Shown here: positions 44,001-55,921 of the stretch, piece after piece
How the letters are laid out: each line of letters starts with the position of its first letter
Position numbering within the stretch: position 1 is the stretch's first letter
Assembly: GCA_026419785.1 (NCBI GenBank)
Contig: JAODTK010002610.1
Coordinates: forward strand, 62,001 to 126,000
From: Sclerodactyla briareus
Taxonomy: Eukaryota; Echinodermata; Holothuroidea; Dendrochirotida; Sclerodactylidae
Direction of reading: 5' to 3'
DNA length: 64,000 bases
The notes under the pieces: generated by a model
What the model saw: only the letters and a program-made list of their open reading frames with translations
Database searches by the model: none
Told to the model about the DNA's origin: nothing
Position numbers and translations under genes: made by a program

Positions 44001-44500
44001 GTGGATCTACTTGGCATTCTCTTCGCCGGCCGTGAGGAAATTCCCACGGTTCGCAAATAGCACACGGAAACATAGGGGCACGTGCCCATTACCCCCCCCC
44101 CTCGGACAGAGTTCGGAAAGTCGCAAATCGAGTGAGGACGGTATTCGGAACATTTGCTCATCGTACGTCTGCCACACAAACTGTCTGAAACATCGAACAC
44201 TCACTAAAAGGCATCCTCCGAATAATATACCCATTTTTGTCTTCGCGGTTAAGCGTCACGCCGCTGAACGGAGGGCCAAAGCTAGAAAAACGGAAGGAGA
44301 GGGGCCCCGGGTCTATCCCAAGGGAAAAACGAGCCGAAAAGGGATAACACCCTCGAAAAGGCGAGACTATAGAAACCGAAACGAGAGCAATAGGCCTAAA
44401 CTGCCAAGGGCCTAAGCTGGTACTGTCGTACCTGCAAATCGCACTATCCTGATCCCACAGTGTTGTAGGCAAAGCCTGGCTAAGGTCTGTACACTAGGCT
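41100..44500. other. GC-rich block dense in overlapping open frames, unassigned
   Basis: Base composition is clearly richer in GC than the flanks and open frames overlap on both strands. Minus-strand pieces such as 41663-42097 (VDEENLTTLSASPKLPAQAT, DRLKDLKHSDFKDHF) and 41214-41759 look more protein-like than average and could be the gag-like or coding part of a retroelement, but I recognise no catalytic motif. Poly-G/C runs interrupt all frames at 42200-42220, 42531-42544, 43905-43914 and 44091-44100. Confidence 0.35.
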
Positions 44501-45364
44501 TTAGCCTACCCCGGTGAAAGCCGTCCTCTGGGGCCATCCTGGACAGAAAGGTTCGAAATACTTCTCTGAGGAAAACGCGATCGTCATGTTATTGTCAAAA
44601 AAAGCACGCTAAATTCTTCCATAAATTAGGAGGAAATGTTAAAATTGAGGGATTCTAGATGAACTTCCCGACTCAGCCAGATCTTAGAGCAATGCTACCC
44701 TTGGCGGCGGAAATATAACTGAACTTCCCTGATTAGTTCTACAACGTACTAAGATCAAACATCATTCAGGTAAGCATTAACTGAAACCGTCCCCATATTT
44801 GTGAGTTCAAACGATTATTCGCTAACTTTCCGACGGAAACGGCGGCCATTTTTAAATTCAAGATGCCCGCCATGTATTTGGCTGCCTGGTTTATAGCCCG
44901 ACAAATCTCACCGTCCGACACATTAAGGTTATCACTAATACCATCCTTGTAGGTTACTATATCGGAGAGTTCGGATCACTCTCCATACAAGATGGCGGCA
45001 TTTTGAAATTCAAATGGCCGCCAAACCCATGTCAGAAAAAATGGAACCCTCGATTTTTGGATTCAGCGTATTGCAATAGCCTTAAAAGCAATAAAATCAA
45101 TTAGGCAAGCCTATCTCGAAAAATGACACAAGCCCACCCCTCTATATGGCAGCTATTCGTCACGCCCCGCGGCCCACGGGGTGTCTAACCCCGATGTATT
45201 TATGTATGGTAGTATGTATGTATGTATGTATGGTAGTTATGTATGTATGTAAAATGTATGTATGTATGTAATGTATGTATGTATTTCATGTAGGTATGTA
45301 TGTAAAGGCTTAGCTGTGTAAACACTATAACTCGTCCCACACGGATGAATCAGCTTTTACCGCA

Positions 45365-45378
45365 TGCTCTTCCGATCT
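45365..45378 (+). other. Exact 14-base match to Illumina adapter end
   Basis: TGCTCTTCCGATCT is the 3' end of an Illumina TruSeq adapter. A 14-mer is expected by chance well under once in 64 kb on both strands. It lies 60 bp right of the TATG array. It may be a vector or adapter remnant left at a contig join, or a coincidence. Confidence 0.5.
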
Positions 45379-45399
45379 GAGTACATGATTCCTACTGTT

Positions 45400-46480
45400 C
45401 TCAGAGTCAGGTCGTAAGTCATCTGCCGGAAGTCTGAAATCCGTGTGAACGAGCACGGATAACGTGGTTGTCTCTTTTGCCCTTATGGGCTGGTACCATT
45501 ATCCGATTGCTCCTGTGTTCGGGCATGGATTATCAGATAGAAAAGAAATTAGTTGAGGTGGTTTTGACTTCTTGGCTTCTGGTTTTGTAACCCGGTCATA
45601 TTCAGGTTCTCGGTGGTCGGTGACTTTCGATGATTGTCGATGTCCGGGTCGGTGGGAGGCAGCGAGTTTCCTTCTCTATCTACTATGTTTTTTATCACAT
45701 CCGGACTGCAACATCTCCTACTACCCGTTCAATACACCATTCGAGGAAACGACAGCATCCTCCTCCTAGTGGCGTTCCTTGTCGTTACATACTACGCTAG
45801 TGAATTTTCGATACAGTCCTATTCTCCATCTCACTTTCTCACTGCCGGCCAACCCCCCCTTCCCAACTGTCAGTGACTGAAACGGTGGACTCATAGGCTG
45901 GAACCAGCGTACGGGTAATAGTCCAACTTTCTATAGATGCTTCAATATTGCCAGTTAAACCAGTATTTTGCCATAGCGCCGTCACGTACCTAGGACGGCT
46001 TTGTCAGACGCGATAATTCATAATTTCCACCTTCCACAAAGGCAGTTGCATTCAGCTGTGTTCGATTACACCTTCCCCGATTCACAACTTCATCCCAATC
46101 CCAAATATATTGTTACAGAACCCATGGATGTGATTGTTATCGAGAAATGCATCAATGATTTCGAGATCGTGAATTGCGACAAGATTTACTGAAGCTTAAT
46201 GACAACATTTTTAAAAAGAACTTTCTCGGTTCCACTGCAGTTTAGTCTCTGCCGCATCTGGCTAGCAAATGTTGCAAATTGTTTTCTAACCATAATGCGG
46301 CCTCGATATTGTTTTGTAAACGAATTAATGATGTGAGATGTGCGAACACTTTTTTCTCAGAAACCAATGTTCAATGCAGAAGACCATAAACAAAATGCGC
46401 AGAACCATGCATGGTGGTGTCGTTGATTGGCTTTTTGATTCCTTGCCAACGCAAAAGAATCTATGCGGTCACCAAGTATG
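45400..46480. other. Intergenic, no gene recognised
   Basis: Forward frames at 45572-45876 and 46001-46192 (NFHLPQRQLHSAVFDYTFP) are protein-like in places but have no splice support or family match that I can see. Confidence 0.3.
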
Positions 46481-46481
46481 T

Positions 46482-46552
46482 GTGTGTGTCCGTGTGGTGT
46501 GTGTGTGTTTGTGTTGTGGGGGTGCGTGCGTGTGGTGTGTGTGGTGTGTAAT
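46482..46552 (+). repeat. (GT)n microsatellite
   Basis: Interrupted GT-rich tract; the neighbouring frames on both strands are artefacts of it. Confidence 0.85.
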
Positions 46553-46929
46553 GTGACACATTTTGTGTCCGGGACGATATCTGGAGAACGCAAGCATGTC
46601 CAAGTTTATATATCCGGCATGCAGGTTCTTCATGTGTGTAAGTTGATCCCTATTCTTCTTTTTCCCGTCAAGGTTCCCCAAAGGTCAATGGAAGGCCAAA
46701 ATCTGAAATAGTTAAAAGGGCAATAACTCCAATTAGCAAGGTCCTACTTCGCTGACCTTTTGGGACTAGCTGCGATTGATAAGAGGTCATATTCAAAATA
46801 ACAGTAATGTCATCCAATGTCATCAAGGTCATTAGGGGTAAAAAAACTAGTTTTTTGGCATAACATGGGAACCGTACATCTGCCGAGGTTGAATGGCCCA
46901 TTTGTGACCCCCTCGTTAACCCCTATCCG

Positions 46930-47330
46930 GTGACCTTTGCCTCAATTTGACCTTGACCATTTTTGGGGCCGAATCAAATTTTCGCGTGGCCATTTTTTCG
47001 GATCTCAAAGGTACCTCCTGATCGAAATGGACCTAACGGACCCCATGTGACTTGTGTGCGAAGATATCAGAGGTCAAAGTTTTTAATTTGAAAATTAGTG
47101 CGTTAGGATGTTCAGAGTGATTTATAATGGTGTTTTTTAGAATCAGTGGGTCAAAATACCCCCTGATGATGAGGCAAACGTCAAAGGTCAAATTTGACAT
47201 TCACCTGTTTTGGGGCGAATCAAATTTTTGTGGCCATTTTCGAATCTCAAAGGTACCTTCCGATCGAAATTGGCAATAAATTGACCCATGTTACCTTTGT
47301 GTGCAAAGTGATGTGACAGAGCTCTGCGTG
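46930..47330 (+). repeat. TGACC-rich tandem duplication (about 248-bp period)
   Basis: Blocks around 46940-47060 and 47190-47320 share the order TTTTGGGGC.GAATCAAATTTT, GTGGCCATTTT, CGAATCTCAAAGGTACC and CGATCGAAAT. Similar in flavour to the 310-bp array at the right end, but not the same s unit. Confidence 0.6.
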
Positions 47331-47539
47331 CAGAATACACAAAACAAACTCACGTTTCAATCGGGCACTTGGTTCTCAAGTTACAAGGGAGCGAAGGCGT
47401 CGGTTTTGATACCTTTGGCAATAGCATCGGCAGTAACTTGGGATACACAATGCTTGTAGGCCTGCGTGCATTTATCAGAGTAACATATTTCATAAAACTG
47501 TCATGTCATCAAAGGTCATTTCGAAGTCACTTATGGACA

Positions 47540-50017
47540 AAAAAACTAATGTTTTGGGAAACAAATTACAGTGTCCGTGCTTGCATTGTGAAATTCAGGA
47601 CAGTATTGTCGTCATAAGGATTGTTCGGGTCACAACAATGATATTATTGCCTTAATTACTGCGTTAATGAGTTGTTAGCAAAGTTATTTGTGATTTTACC
47701 TACGCTCTTTCATAGTAATTAGTATTCCCCTGATTTCAATTAGACTACCCAGTCCATGTCCTTGAATATGGCAGTAATTTGATACAAATAGCATTTACAC
47801 TGTCGAAGCGTCTGAGTAGTCTTCATTTGGCACTTGACCTGGCTTCCCCCTCGGTATAATAAAATAGCAGCAATATTAACTAGAAGAATAATGGCCCGTG
47901 CACTGTGGGCTGCTAGGTTGTCTAGCCAGTGACTCCCCCATGACATGTTCAGTTTGGCCTGGTTATAGCTCTCTCTCCTAGTGTTTGTTATTGGGCTTGA
48001 AGGTTACATGTAATTCTTACATTTGTCTTTGAGGGCTGTCATGGATCAATATTTGATGAAATTTGGTGCCCTGTTTTCAGTAGGCTGTCTGGTAAGTCGT
48101 TTATTTAGTGTATTTGGGCAATGGATGGGAGCATATTCCAAGACTGACCCTAACTCTCACTTCGAATATCTGATGCTCTTGAATCGTATATTATTGAAGA
48201 CGATCTCTTGAAGTTTTCTTATAATCTTTATCCTATAAGTTAGATCCCGTGACACTGGAAGTGTCCGAGGATATTATGTTTTGGGTGTGTAGCTGCACCG
48301 CCGTCACAGTGCCATGATTTGGACACCGCTAGTTTTAGTTGGGGTATAACAGGCAGGTGACAGGAGTACTGAAAACCTGAAACTATTACTGCCTAAATGC
48401 GCAGGAGTACAAACATGTTGATAATTTTGGGCTCCTGTGAATGAGGGAGGGGGTCATTTACCAATCAACAGCTGTATTTGCAACCGGGCAGAAAGGCCAA
48501 TGAGAGGTCATTTACCTTAGTTTTAAGCACAATTCCTTTTTGTTGGCATTCGTTTTCGATTTTGAATCACAACGGTATGGGTCCTCACTGGTGACAGTGG
48601 TGTTGGATCACTGCCACAGTGTCCCTGGCCACAGTGTCCTGACGGATGTGAATGGTTATGTGATATGTATTCATGAGTGAGAGTAAATGCTGTGGTAATA
48701 GTATAGGCGTATACTCAGTGGCGTGGTTATGCCAGGCAGTAGCGTGCGCAGATGTGGTGTGCAGAATCCAGTCCCCTCAACGTCATACATATACTGACCC
48801 AACCGTTTTGTCCAAAAACACCAAGGGTATCAAAATTTTCCTGGACGTGGGGGCCATGCCCATCGAATAGAAGCATAGGCATACAGGGTGTATTTTTTTG
48901 GGTGGGGGGGGGGATTCCCCAAACACGAAGGTTCATCACCCAAATGGGTCGATGAACTCTTTCCAACAATTTGATTAGTGGCCCAATAATCAGTAATACC
49001 TGAAACAGGTCAGACAGTCAGTTAAACCTTCTGGGGCAACTGCAAGTGGGCATAGGCCCCAACCGCCCCAATACTAAAAACAACATTATAGGTTCATGTA
49101 ATTGGATCTACAACTGTCAAATTGAGTGTAAATATGGGTATGTGTGACACTGGTGAGAGAGTGTGAACCGTATATCTGTGAGCACAAGAGAAAGGAGCAA
49201 AACTGGTCAGGCTAAAAATAACGGTCCCCATCGAACCCTCCACCCCTCCCTTGTGTCGAATTTCATGTGCTGCTGGCTTAATTAAGTAAGGAGTGGGGGA
49301 GGTAGGCCTATGCCATTGCTTATTACGTATATTGTACTGCTGATTCATTTGTGTGTCCTTTGACCTCACTGCAGTGACATGTGGATTTAAGACATGGATG
49401 AGACAACCACAGCTTGCAAACTCATTGTACTTGAGTGAATATATACAATTCATCCAACCAATTGTATGTGATTAGCCTAGGCCAGTAGCTAGGCAGTGGT
49501 TGGTAATCATGTAGAGGCCTCAGCGTTAGGCCCGCGTAGCCTATAGACTGCTATGGATGTACACCCAAGTTCAGCCAATTTTTCATGTATAGGGGAGGGA
49601 TCAGGCATGAGTCGGTACGATGTTAATGTGTTCAATGCTCTTCGTCTGGAAGTCATTGTTATCCCCCAGGTCTTCCATGTGAGGCCATGCTCTCATATAT
49701 GCTCCCCTTGCATTATTAACTGCTGCTGACTCTCTGCGTGGGTGCATAACAATGAAATCAGGTCATACTGCCAGCTTGCATCTGCTCAAATGCACTGTAT
49801 ATCAGAGAAAGGTTCATGTGCAGGCTGGGAAACATCACACGGTGACAGTTATTCTGCCCAACTCAAGCCTAAGACTGTAGTAGGAAGAGAATGGTACTCC
49901 CTGGTCATATCTTTGGGCGTTTTGTCAAGAAATGTATTGTTATGGGCTCACTAGGTCATCATTTATTTGGAGCAAATGTTGACATTTATACAAAGAGTTC
50001 CTACATTTAGTATCTCC
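47540..50017. other. Intergenic, no gene recognised
   Basis: Ordinary AT-rich sequence with a G-run at 48902-48913. No splice-supported exon was found. Confidence 0.35.
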
Positions 50018-50452
50018 CAAGCAAAACACAAAACGTTTTCGAAACATGTTTCGTGTATGTTTTCTGAAAACGTTTAATGTTGAGTAACAGGAATGTTGCG
50101 GAAACGTTTCCATACCCTCCAAGAAATGTTTCGGGAAAATGTTCTAGAAACATTTCATTTCACTTCCAATTTAGGAGTTACAGCAAACGTAGGAAACAAA
50201 ACGATAATATAATATGCCTCGACAATACGAAATAACTTAAATCCGTTTTGGCGCAACTCTTTTGCACCAAAACCCTTTTAGAAACCTTCAGAACATTTTG
50301 GAAATGTTTTCAAAACGGTTTCTGCAAAACGTTTGTGAAACGTTTGGGAAACATTCTCTAACCTTCGTGTTACTCAACAAAAAAAGTTGTCGAAAACAAT
50401 CAGTGAAACATGTTAAAAAATGTTTTCAAAAAGGTTTGGTGTTTGTAGGGTC
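50018..50452. mobile_element. AACGTTT-rich MITE-like element
   Basis: Inverted ends (CCCAAGCAAAACACAAAACG left, CCCTACAAACACCAAACC right, read inward) continue into matching inner parts (CATGTTTC, GTTGAGTAACA). Many AAACGTTT, AAAATGTT and AAACATTT motifs fill about 435 bp. No coding content; target duplication not resolved. Confidence 0.55.
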
Positions 50453-50477
50453 CTTGCATTCAATTGGGGCCCCTTAA

Positions 50478-50778
50478 GCCGCGTTTCCATGTACGCGGGG
50501 GGGCGGGCGGGCGGGCAGGCACGCGGAAAACGCGGTAAAGGTATCGTGGCATTTAGAACAATGGTTCTAAGAAAATAAACGCCGGGTTAGGTTTAACATA
50601 GTGGGCCTATGCGTCCGGTGTTTGATAAATAATCAATAATAATCCTAATGATAGAAAGGATAATAACAATAATAACAGAACTAATAGTAGGGCTACAGGT
50701 TCTTTATATTAGCGCATTTACACACTAGGTGCGTGACTTCAAGAAAACGCCCGCCCGCCCGCGTGCATGAAACGCGGC
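50478..50778. mobile_element. piggyBac-like MITE with TTAA target duplications
   Basis: TTAA at 50474-50477, then GCCGCGTTTCCATGTACGCG; at the far end CGCGTGCATGAAACGCGGC followed by TTAA at 50779-50782. The inverted ends are about 30 bp and include (GGGC)n against (GCCC)n. piggyBac transposons insert at TTAA and duplicate it. The 301-bp body has no coding capacity. Confidence 0.75.
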
Positions 50779-50799
50779 TTAACTTTAAAGATCATGTGT

Positions 50800-52150
50800 A
50801 TAAAGATGGCGGCCAGCATGTTCTAGTCAACACCAACATTACATTTTTATACACTCACGTGACAGTAGGCCTACTTGGCACAGTTAAAATTCTGCGACAA
50901 GGCTGTTTCAAGGGACAAAGGGTGGGGGTCAAAAAAAAAGTTGATATCGACTATTGGCAAGGAGGAATACTACACAATTTGTGTTATTGTTTAGGATTCT
51001 AAGGATTTTCATCGCGCGGTTACGCATCTTACCACGCATTGGTACTAATTTGCTCATTCAGTGTTGGTTTTCTTTCGTTAAGAAAATGTTTTCCTATGTT
51101 TTCTAATAGAAACATATTCGACGTGGCCTCATCTCACGTGGAATCGCCACATTTCCCACAAGGCGTACCGGACCCGTATAAGCAATAATGGAATCCTAGC
51201 CTCAAGATGTTGATACACGATTCGTGTAATTCCGCATGCAAACTGGCTCTACCGACATCCAATCTGTACCAGAGTACCGGTACGAGAAACTAAGATCAGC
51301 CAAACGATATACGGTGATTTTATTTTTATTATTTCCTTCTTCGGGGACTTGTTTAAGACCGACACGAAAATTCGGACACAGGATACCCAAGCCTCTCAAG
51401 CTCACAACCTAGGAATGGAGGCATGCGGACAAACACGAATTGCACTATATTTGTTCACACAACTCTAGGAAATCATTTGCTCAATATCGTGAGTCGCTCG
51501 AGTAAAAAATCCCCCTAGTATAACATCTGTATAGATAGATGCTGTCAATAGATAGCAGCATAGGGTTTAGGACTAATAATGAACTGTATGCGAGTACGTG
51601 GTGCCCCGGCTAGTACCGGTTTACGAATTCAAATAAGTGTATTACCACAACTAACTCATTTGGGTTAGACACATCACGCCAAATTCAAGCTTTTATACAG
51701 TCATGGACATCCCCTGGAAAATGGACATAGAAAGCGTGATTAAAATGCGATTAGTAGGCTCATCAGAAAAGGTTCAATTCAGCACGTCCATACTGTGGCA
51801 ATCAACGAGAATACAATGAAGAGATCAGGGCCTAGTCAAACGGTAGGATTAGAGATTGATGAGTTGTAGGCGATTTGGCGTTCCGATTTGGCGTTTCACG
51901 AATAGTCATTTTGTGGTTTATTGAAACCGATCCCGAAAACGGTTCGATTGTCTCCATTGAACGATGGCATTCTGTTTATCATGTTCATTATAATTGAATT
52001 GTATAATTTGACTGGACTATAACGACTGGAGATTCCACGTTGATCTTTCCGCGTCACGACAGCCTACCTAAAAAACTATTCCCTATCGTTTTTTTATCGA
52101 CTTGGGGGGGTCACGCACATTTTTCAAAACGCCCGCCGTATATTCCAAAT
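50800..52150. other. Intergenic, no gene recognised
   Basis: AT-rich sequence without splice-supported exons or recognised repeats. Confidence 0.35.
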
Positions 52151-52181
52151 GGCCCACGAATTAGCGCATGAAGATTCTTAC

Positions 52182-53290
52182 AGGTGACCGAGTGGTCACC
52201 GAGTGGTTGGAGAGCGTCGGCCCTCCACCAGGAAGATCGTGGCTCGAATCTCGGTCGGGTCATACAACACGACTCTGAAAATAGTTACTGTTACCTTCTC
52301 GTGGGGCGCTCAGCACAAAGGGAATGGAGCAGGGACGAAAGAGGGGTTGTCCATTTGCAGTTGCTGTCAGCATGTGGTTGCCTCTACATCCCACAATAAC
52401 GGCCGCCAAAGACGTTGTTGCCTATTCCGGTACTGGTGAAGGATCGCAGCTGACAATGAGGGGCAGTAATCCAGGTCTGGAACCCTTGTGGACCATGAAT
52501 AAATTGATAGTCGCTCCCTCAGCACGTATACCTAACCAGAAAAGGCCAAAGGCTCAGTGATTCCTTGGACTCATTTCTGACAACCAATGACAGTCATCAC
52601 AAGGAAATAATGGCAAAATTACCAGCTTCATCATACAACTCCATACAAATATGACATTCATCAATCTAGATGGGGTAGAGTTAACTGGTCAGAAGCTGAA
52701 TTTGGCCCACAAAATATTGATATTTCACCAATCTCATTTCCAAAATGACATGATCTACATAAAGTTCTTGTACTCCCCATAAAAAATCTGCACCACCCAA
52801 ATTTCAACAGATTCAAACAACAATGTTGAACCTAGGTGTTTACAAGGTTTCGATTGACTCTGGTGACCTCAGATGACGCTGGGACCGCCCAAATCAACAG
52901 GTTTTTTTATGTACTCATCATGGGAAACATACATGCCACGCATGAGTTTCATCCATCCAGGTGGGTTTGCGTTATCATGTGTATAAAAGCCAAAATTGGC
53001 CAAACTACAACAACAAAAATAAATACAATTTTATACTTTCAACCAAAATTTACCTCGACCTAAACCAAATACGATAGGATCCGTACTCCCCATACGAAAG
53101 CTATACTCCAGATGTCAACTTCATAACCAACCATTCTTGCTTTCGTGTAGCCATCCAGGAGGGGTCTAGATATTGTGTTCACAGGCCAGCGTCCAGAAAC
53201 ACACACCTCCATACACACACACACAGAAACACACACTGCCGTGACTGCACATATTCCTCTGACTCTGCCGAGGAATAAAAAAAAGTCATG
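52182..53290 (+). mobile_element. tRNA-SINE joined to TGACC composite repeat, copy B
   Basis: The head (52182-52262) is tRNA-like: TGACCGAGTGGTCACCGAGT and GGTTGGAGAGCGTCGG, then a B box GGCTCGAATCTC. The body follows (GTTACCTTCTCGTGGGGCGC), as in the SINE at 2.6 kb. At 52549 comes AAAGGCTCAGTGATTCCTT, the head of the composite repeat. One and a half TGACC core units, a short CA tract (53203-53237) and the tail CATATTCCTCTGACTCTGCC plus GAGGAATAAAAA end the unit. Confidence 0.65.
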
Positions 53291-53299
53291 CGTGTTTAT

Positions 53300-53870
53300 G
53301 ATAGTGATGGCGCCACCATTATCCACTTGCTGGATAACAATTTCAGGATTCACTTTGATGTCCTCATAGCAGTAGTTCATTGGCTGGACGACATGGTTGT
53401 TAGGGATCCTGTCCCGTTGGGCGGTACTCTCTATAAATACTTTCAGACCCAATGCATTCTATGGGATAAAAGGGACTCAACAGCGTTCGTGGTCATTAAT
53501 TAATTGATTTCGCTTTTGTCGAGCGGGAGATATCATACGTTTGTCTGGCCGACGCCATAGTTCGATGCACTTTGTATAGTAAGTTGTAATTGTACTTGAT
53601 TTCACTTCTCGTATCATGCTGAGAAAGAACACAGGCGTGTTCGGAATATACATGTTTTAACACTATTTTTTATGTAATTTGTGTTCTTATAATGTCCACC
53701 GTGGTGGTTTCCACGGAAGTCTTATTATTAACTAAACTTGGGTGCCGCGTATGCTCTGTACTGAAGAATTGCCTCTATTACGAGGATTGCGCAATATGCA
53801 CTACCACTCCAAAACAAAGCTACTCGGAGCTATAGTTACTATAGTAAAGGAATCTGATGAGAAGAACGGA
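53300..53870. other. Intergenic, no gene recognised
   Basis: Nothing supported beyond short chance frames. Confidence 0.35.
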
Positions 53871-54100
53871 TGTATGTTAATTTCATGGTTAGTTGCTGTG
53901 TCCATAGGATTTTACGATGTTAGAGCCTACCAATGTGAATTTTGTGAAAACTCTGAGGGTTGTGTGGAAGACTGATGCTGCTGGCGTTGAATAATCCAGT
54001 TTTTGGTCCGTATTGACTGAATCCTGTGCCCCATGTGTCATTGCAGTCATCCTCTTTGCTGGGTGGTGCATCCCCATTGTCGGCCCGGTATAGCATCCTG
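53870..54100 (+). CDS. Possible cysteine-rich fragment, unidentified
   Basis: One forward frame gives MLISWLVAVSIGFYDVRAYQ followed by CEFCENSEGCVED and a stop, resembling a signal peptide and the start of a Cys-rich domain. Another frame, further on, gives SCAPCVIAVILFAGWCIPIV, a hydrophobic segment. The two are in different frames and I see no clear splice sites, so this is weak. Confidence 0.2.
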
Positions 54101-55302
54101 GCAGTGGCGTAGCCAGCATTCTTATTCTTGAGAAGGGAATGTTCCAAGAGTGGGGCAGTACCAGCTAATACTGCATGGGTCATGCACTATTTTCTTACTC
54201 ATTGATCGTGTTTAGGGGTAGACAGTCTGTGCATGTGCCACCGACTGGTAACATGACGTCGGTCCAGTAACTGAATCAAGGGCCTTAAAAAACCAAACCC
54301 CAACCTTTGTGAGTGCCTCCATATATACGTTTTGGTACACACATAAACTTGCTTTAGGTCTCCTCCCTAACTTTCAATGGGTGATTGCGTTCTTGTGGCG
54401 GATACTACAGAATACTTTAGAATACACCTCGCACTGCCTAACGTAGGTGTTGGCATGGCGGTGTTGCAGGGGTGCAACCAATATAATGGGCCCATGAGGT
54501 ATACATGGTGGTTACCACATGTTCTCCAGCAAAACTAGCGAGACCGGACGCCATTCCTCCACCAACCCCAAGGGCGCTCCATAAAACATGGGACGCCGAG
54601 GCTCAGGAATGGCATTGTCTGGTCGCCTGATTTGAATCTGTGATTGGTGCCCTTTTCAGCTGCAGGCATGTGACTCCGTGAGTGAGTCAGTGAGACTCGC
54701 TAATATATCTTCAGTTATTCTTGCACTCTTAAAATTAAGAATTATCGTTCCCCTCCCTTCCGCTTTTTCCACCCCTCCCCTACTCGCCATCTCCCAAAAT
54801 GCGTGTCTCCAGGTGTGATAGACCTCCTAGTAATATGATACAGTCCCTAACCCTGTCACAGAAATACTGTATGAGCCTATCACCGTCAGCCCTTCTCATC
54901 GCCACCCTCACTGTAGAGGAAGTGGGGACTTGAAATTAATTGGACGTTCTTCCACATCCCTTCCACTACCTACTAGTACAAATGACAGCAAAACAAAACT
55001 GCTTCGACAGATTAGTATTGTAAATATCGTATGACAGATCAAAACATTAGGTAAATCTATTATTCCGTTTATCTAATAGGTAATAACAATATATAGTAGT
55101 CTAGTATGAATCATTTCAATAAGAGAGATTACTGAGTGACAACAAGAGGCTCGAAAAATATAATGTGTTATGTAAATTGAGCCAAATAAAGGTAGAAAAA
55201 GAACCTTTGTACAAGACATGAGGTACCCAGTCACGTTCGAAATCGAGGAAAGTTCTAGGTCATTGAAGGAGCATAAAGTCATTTCTGAACTAACTTACTT
55301 TC

Positions 55303-55421
55303 TTATTCTGAATCTCCACCTTCCTGCTTTAAACCAATCTGTGCTATTAGCGAGAATGCTGCGCCGTATCCGCGCACTGTCATGAACATGAAGGCGATAA
55401 GGGTGTGGGTTGGGACACCCC
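55303..55421 (-). CDS. Terminal exon of an unidentified membrane protein
   Basis: After a long pyrimidine tract and AG (ttttttttcgttttcacag) the minus strand reads GVPTHTLIAFMFMTVRGYG, AAFSLIAQIGLKQEGGDSE and TAA. The acceptor is close to ideal and the stop follows a hydrophilic tail, as expected for a last coding exon. The hydrophobic stretch TLIAFMFM...AAFSLIAQI could be a membrane helix, so a transporter or receptor is possible. The frame enters in phase 1. A protein-like stretch upstream (55497-55560, HTEKTAAIPADAFVPEFY) does not join in phase. No family recognised. Confidence 0.55.
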
Positions 55422-55766
55422 CTGTGAAAACGAAAAAAAAAACAAGCAAAAAAGCATAACAGTCAGTCCCACAATAGTTCCAAATAGTCGAGACACTCAT
55501 AAAATTCGGGTACAAACGCGTCTGCCGGTATAGCTGCGGTCTTCTCAGTGTGGAAAGCTTTCAGCATGTGGAACAAAAGTGTAAAACATAATACCTCTTG
55601 GTGGTAATGCCCTATAGATAGGCATTCCGTTGCGGAAATGTGAATTTTGGCCTCCTCTCCTCAGTTTATGCAGCTCGTGATGTTAGCATTTATTTTACGT
55701 AGCTTTCCATTGACCCCTCTGTTGATACAAATACATCAAAATATGTTGCGTAATCTCGACGATAGT

Positions 55767-55921
55767 ATGATTACTGTGCGCGAATAGGAGCCTTGGGGGT
55801 TTTCCGGTTTTAAGGTATCAATATTTCAGAGGGGATTTCGATTAGAGTTTCACCATTGTCTGACAGCAGAGACGTTATGATTACTGTGCGCGAATAGGAG
55901 TCTTGGGGTTTTCCAGTTTTA
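55767..55921 (+). repeat. Pair of 45-bp direct repeats
   Basis: TGATTACTGTGCGCGAATAG followed by GAG.CTTGGGG occurs at 55766 and 55877, 111 bp apart, with a one-base difference in G-run length. Confidence 0.7.

Larger units (their letters stand above)
39705..45305. mobile_element. 5.4-kb block bounded by inverted repeats and TATG arrays
   Basis: The left arm (about 39880-40195) and right arm (about 44830-45140) are inverted copies of each other. Shared pieces include GCTTGCCTAA.ATTGATTTTATTGC, GGCGGCATCTGAATTT and TTTCGTCGGAAA, and both arms carry GCGGCCATTTTGAATTTCAA-type near-palindromes. Just outside each arm is a TATG microsatellite (39705-39775, 45195-45305). This looks like a large element with inverted ends that inserted into a TATG array. 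No transposase was recognised inside. Confidence 0.6.
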
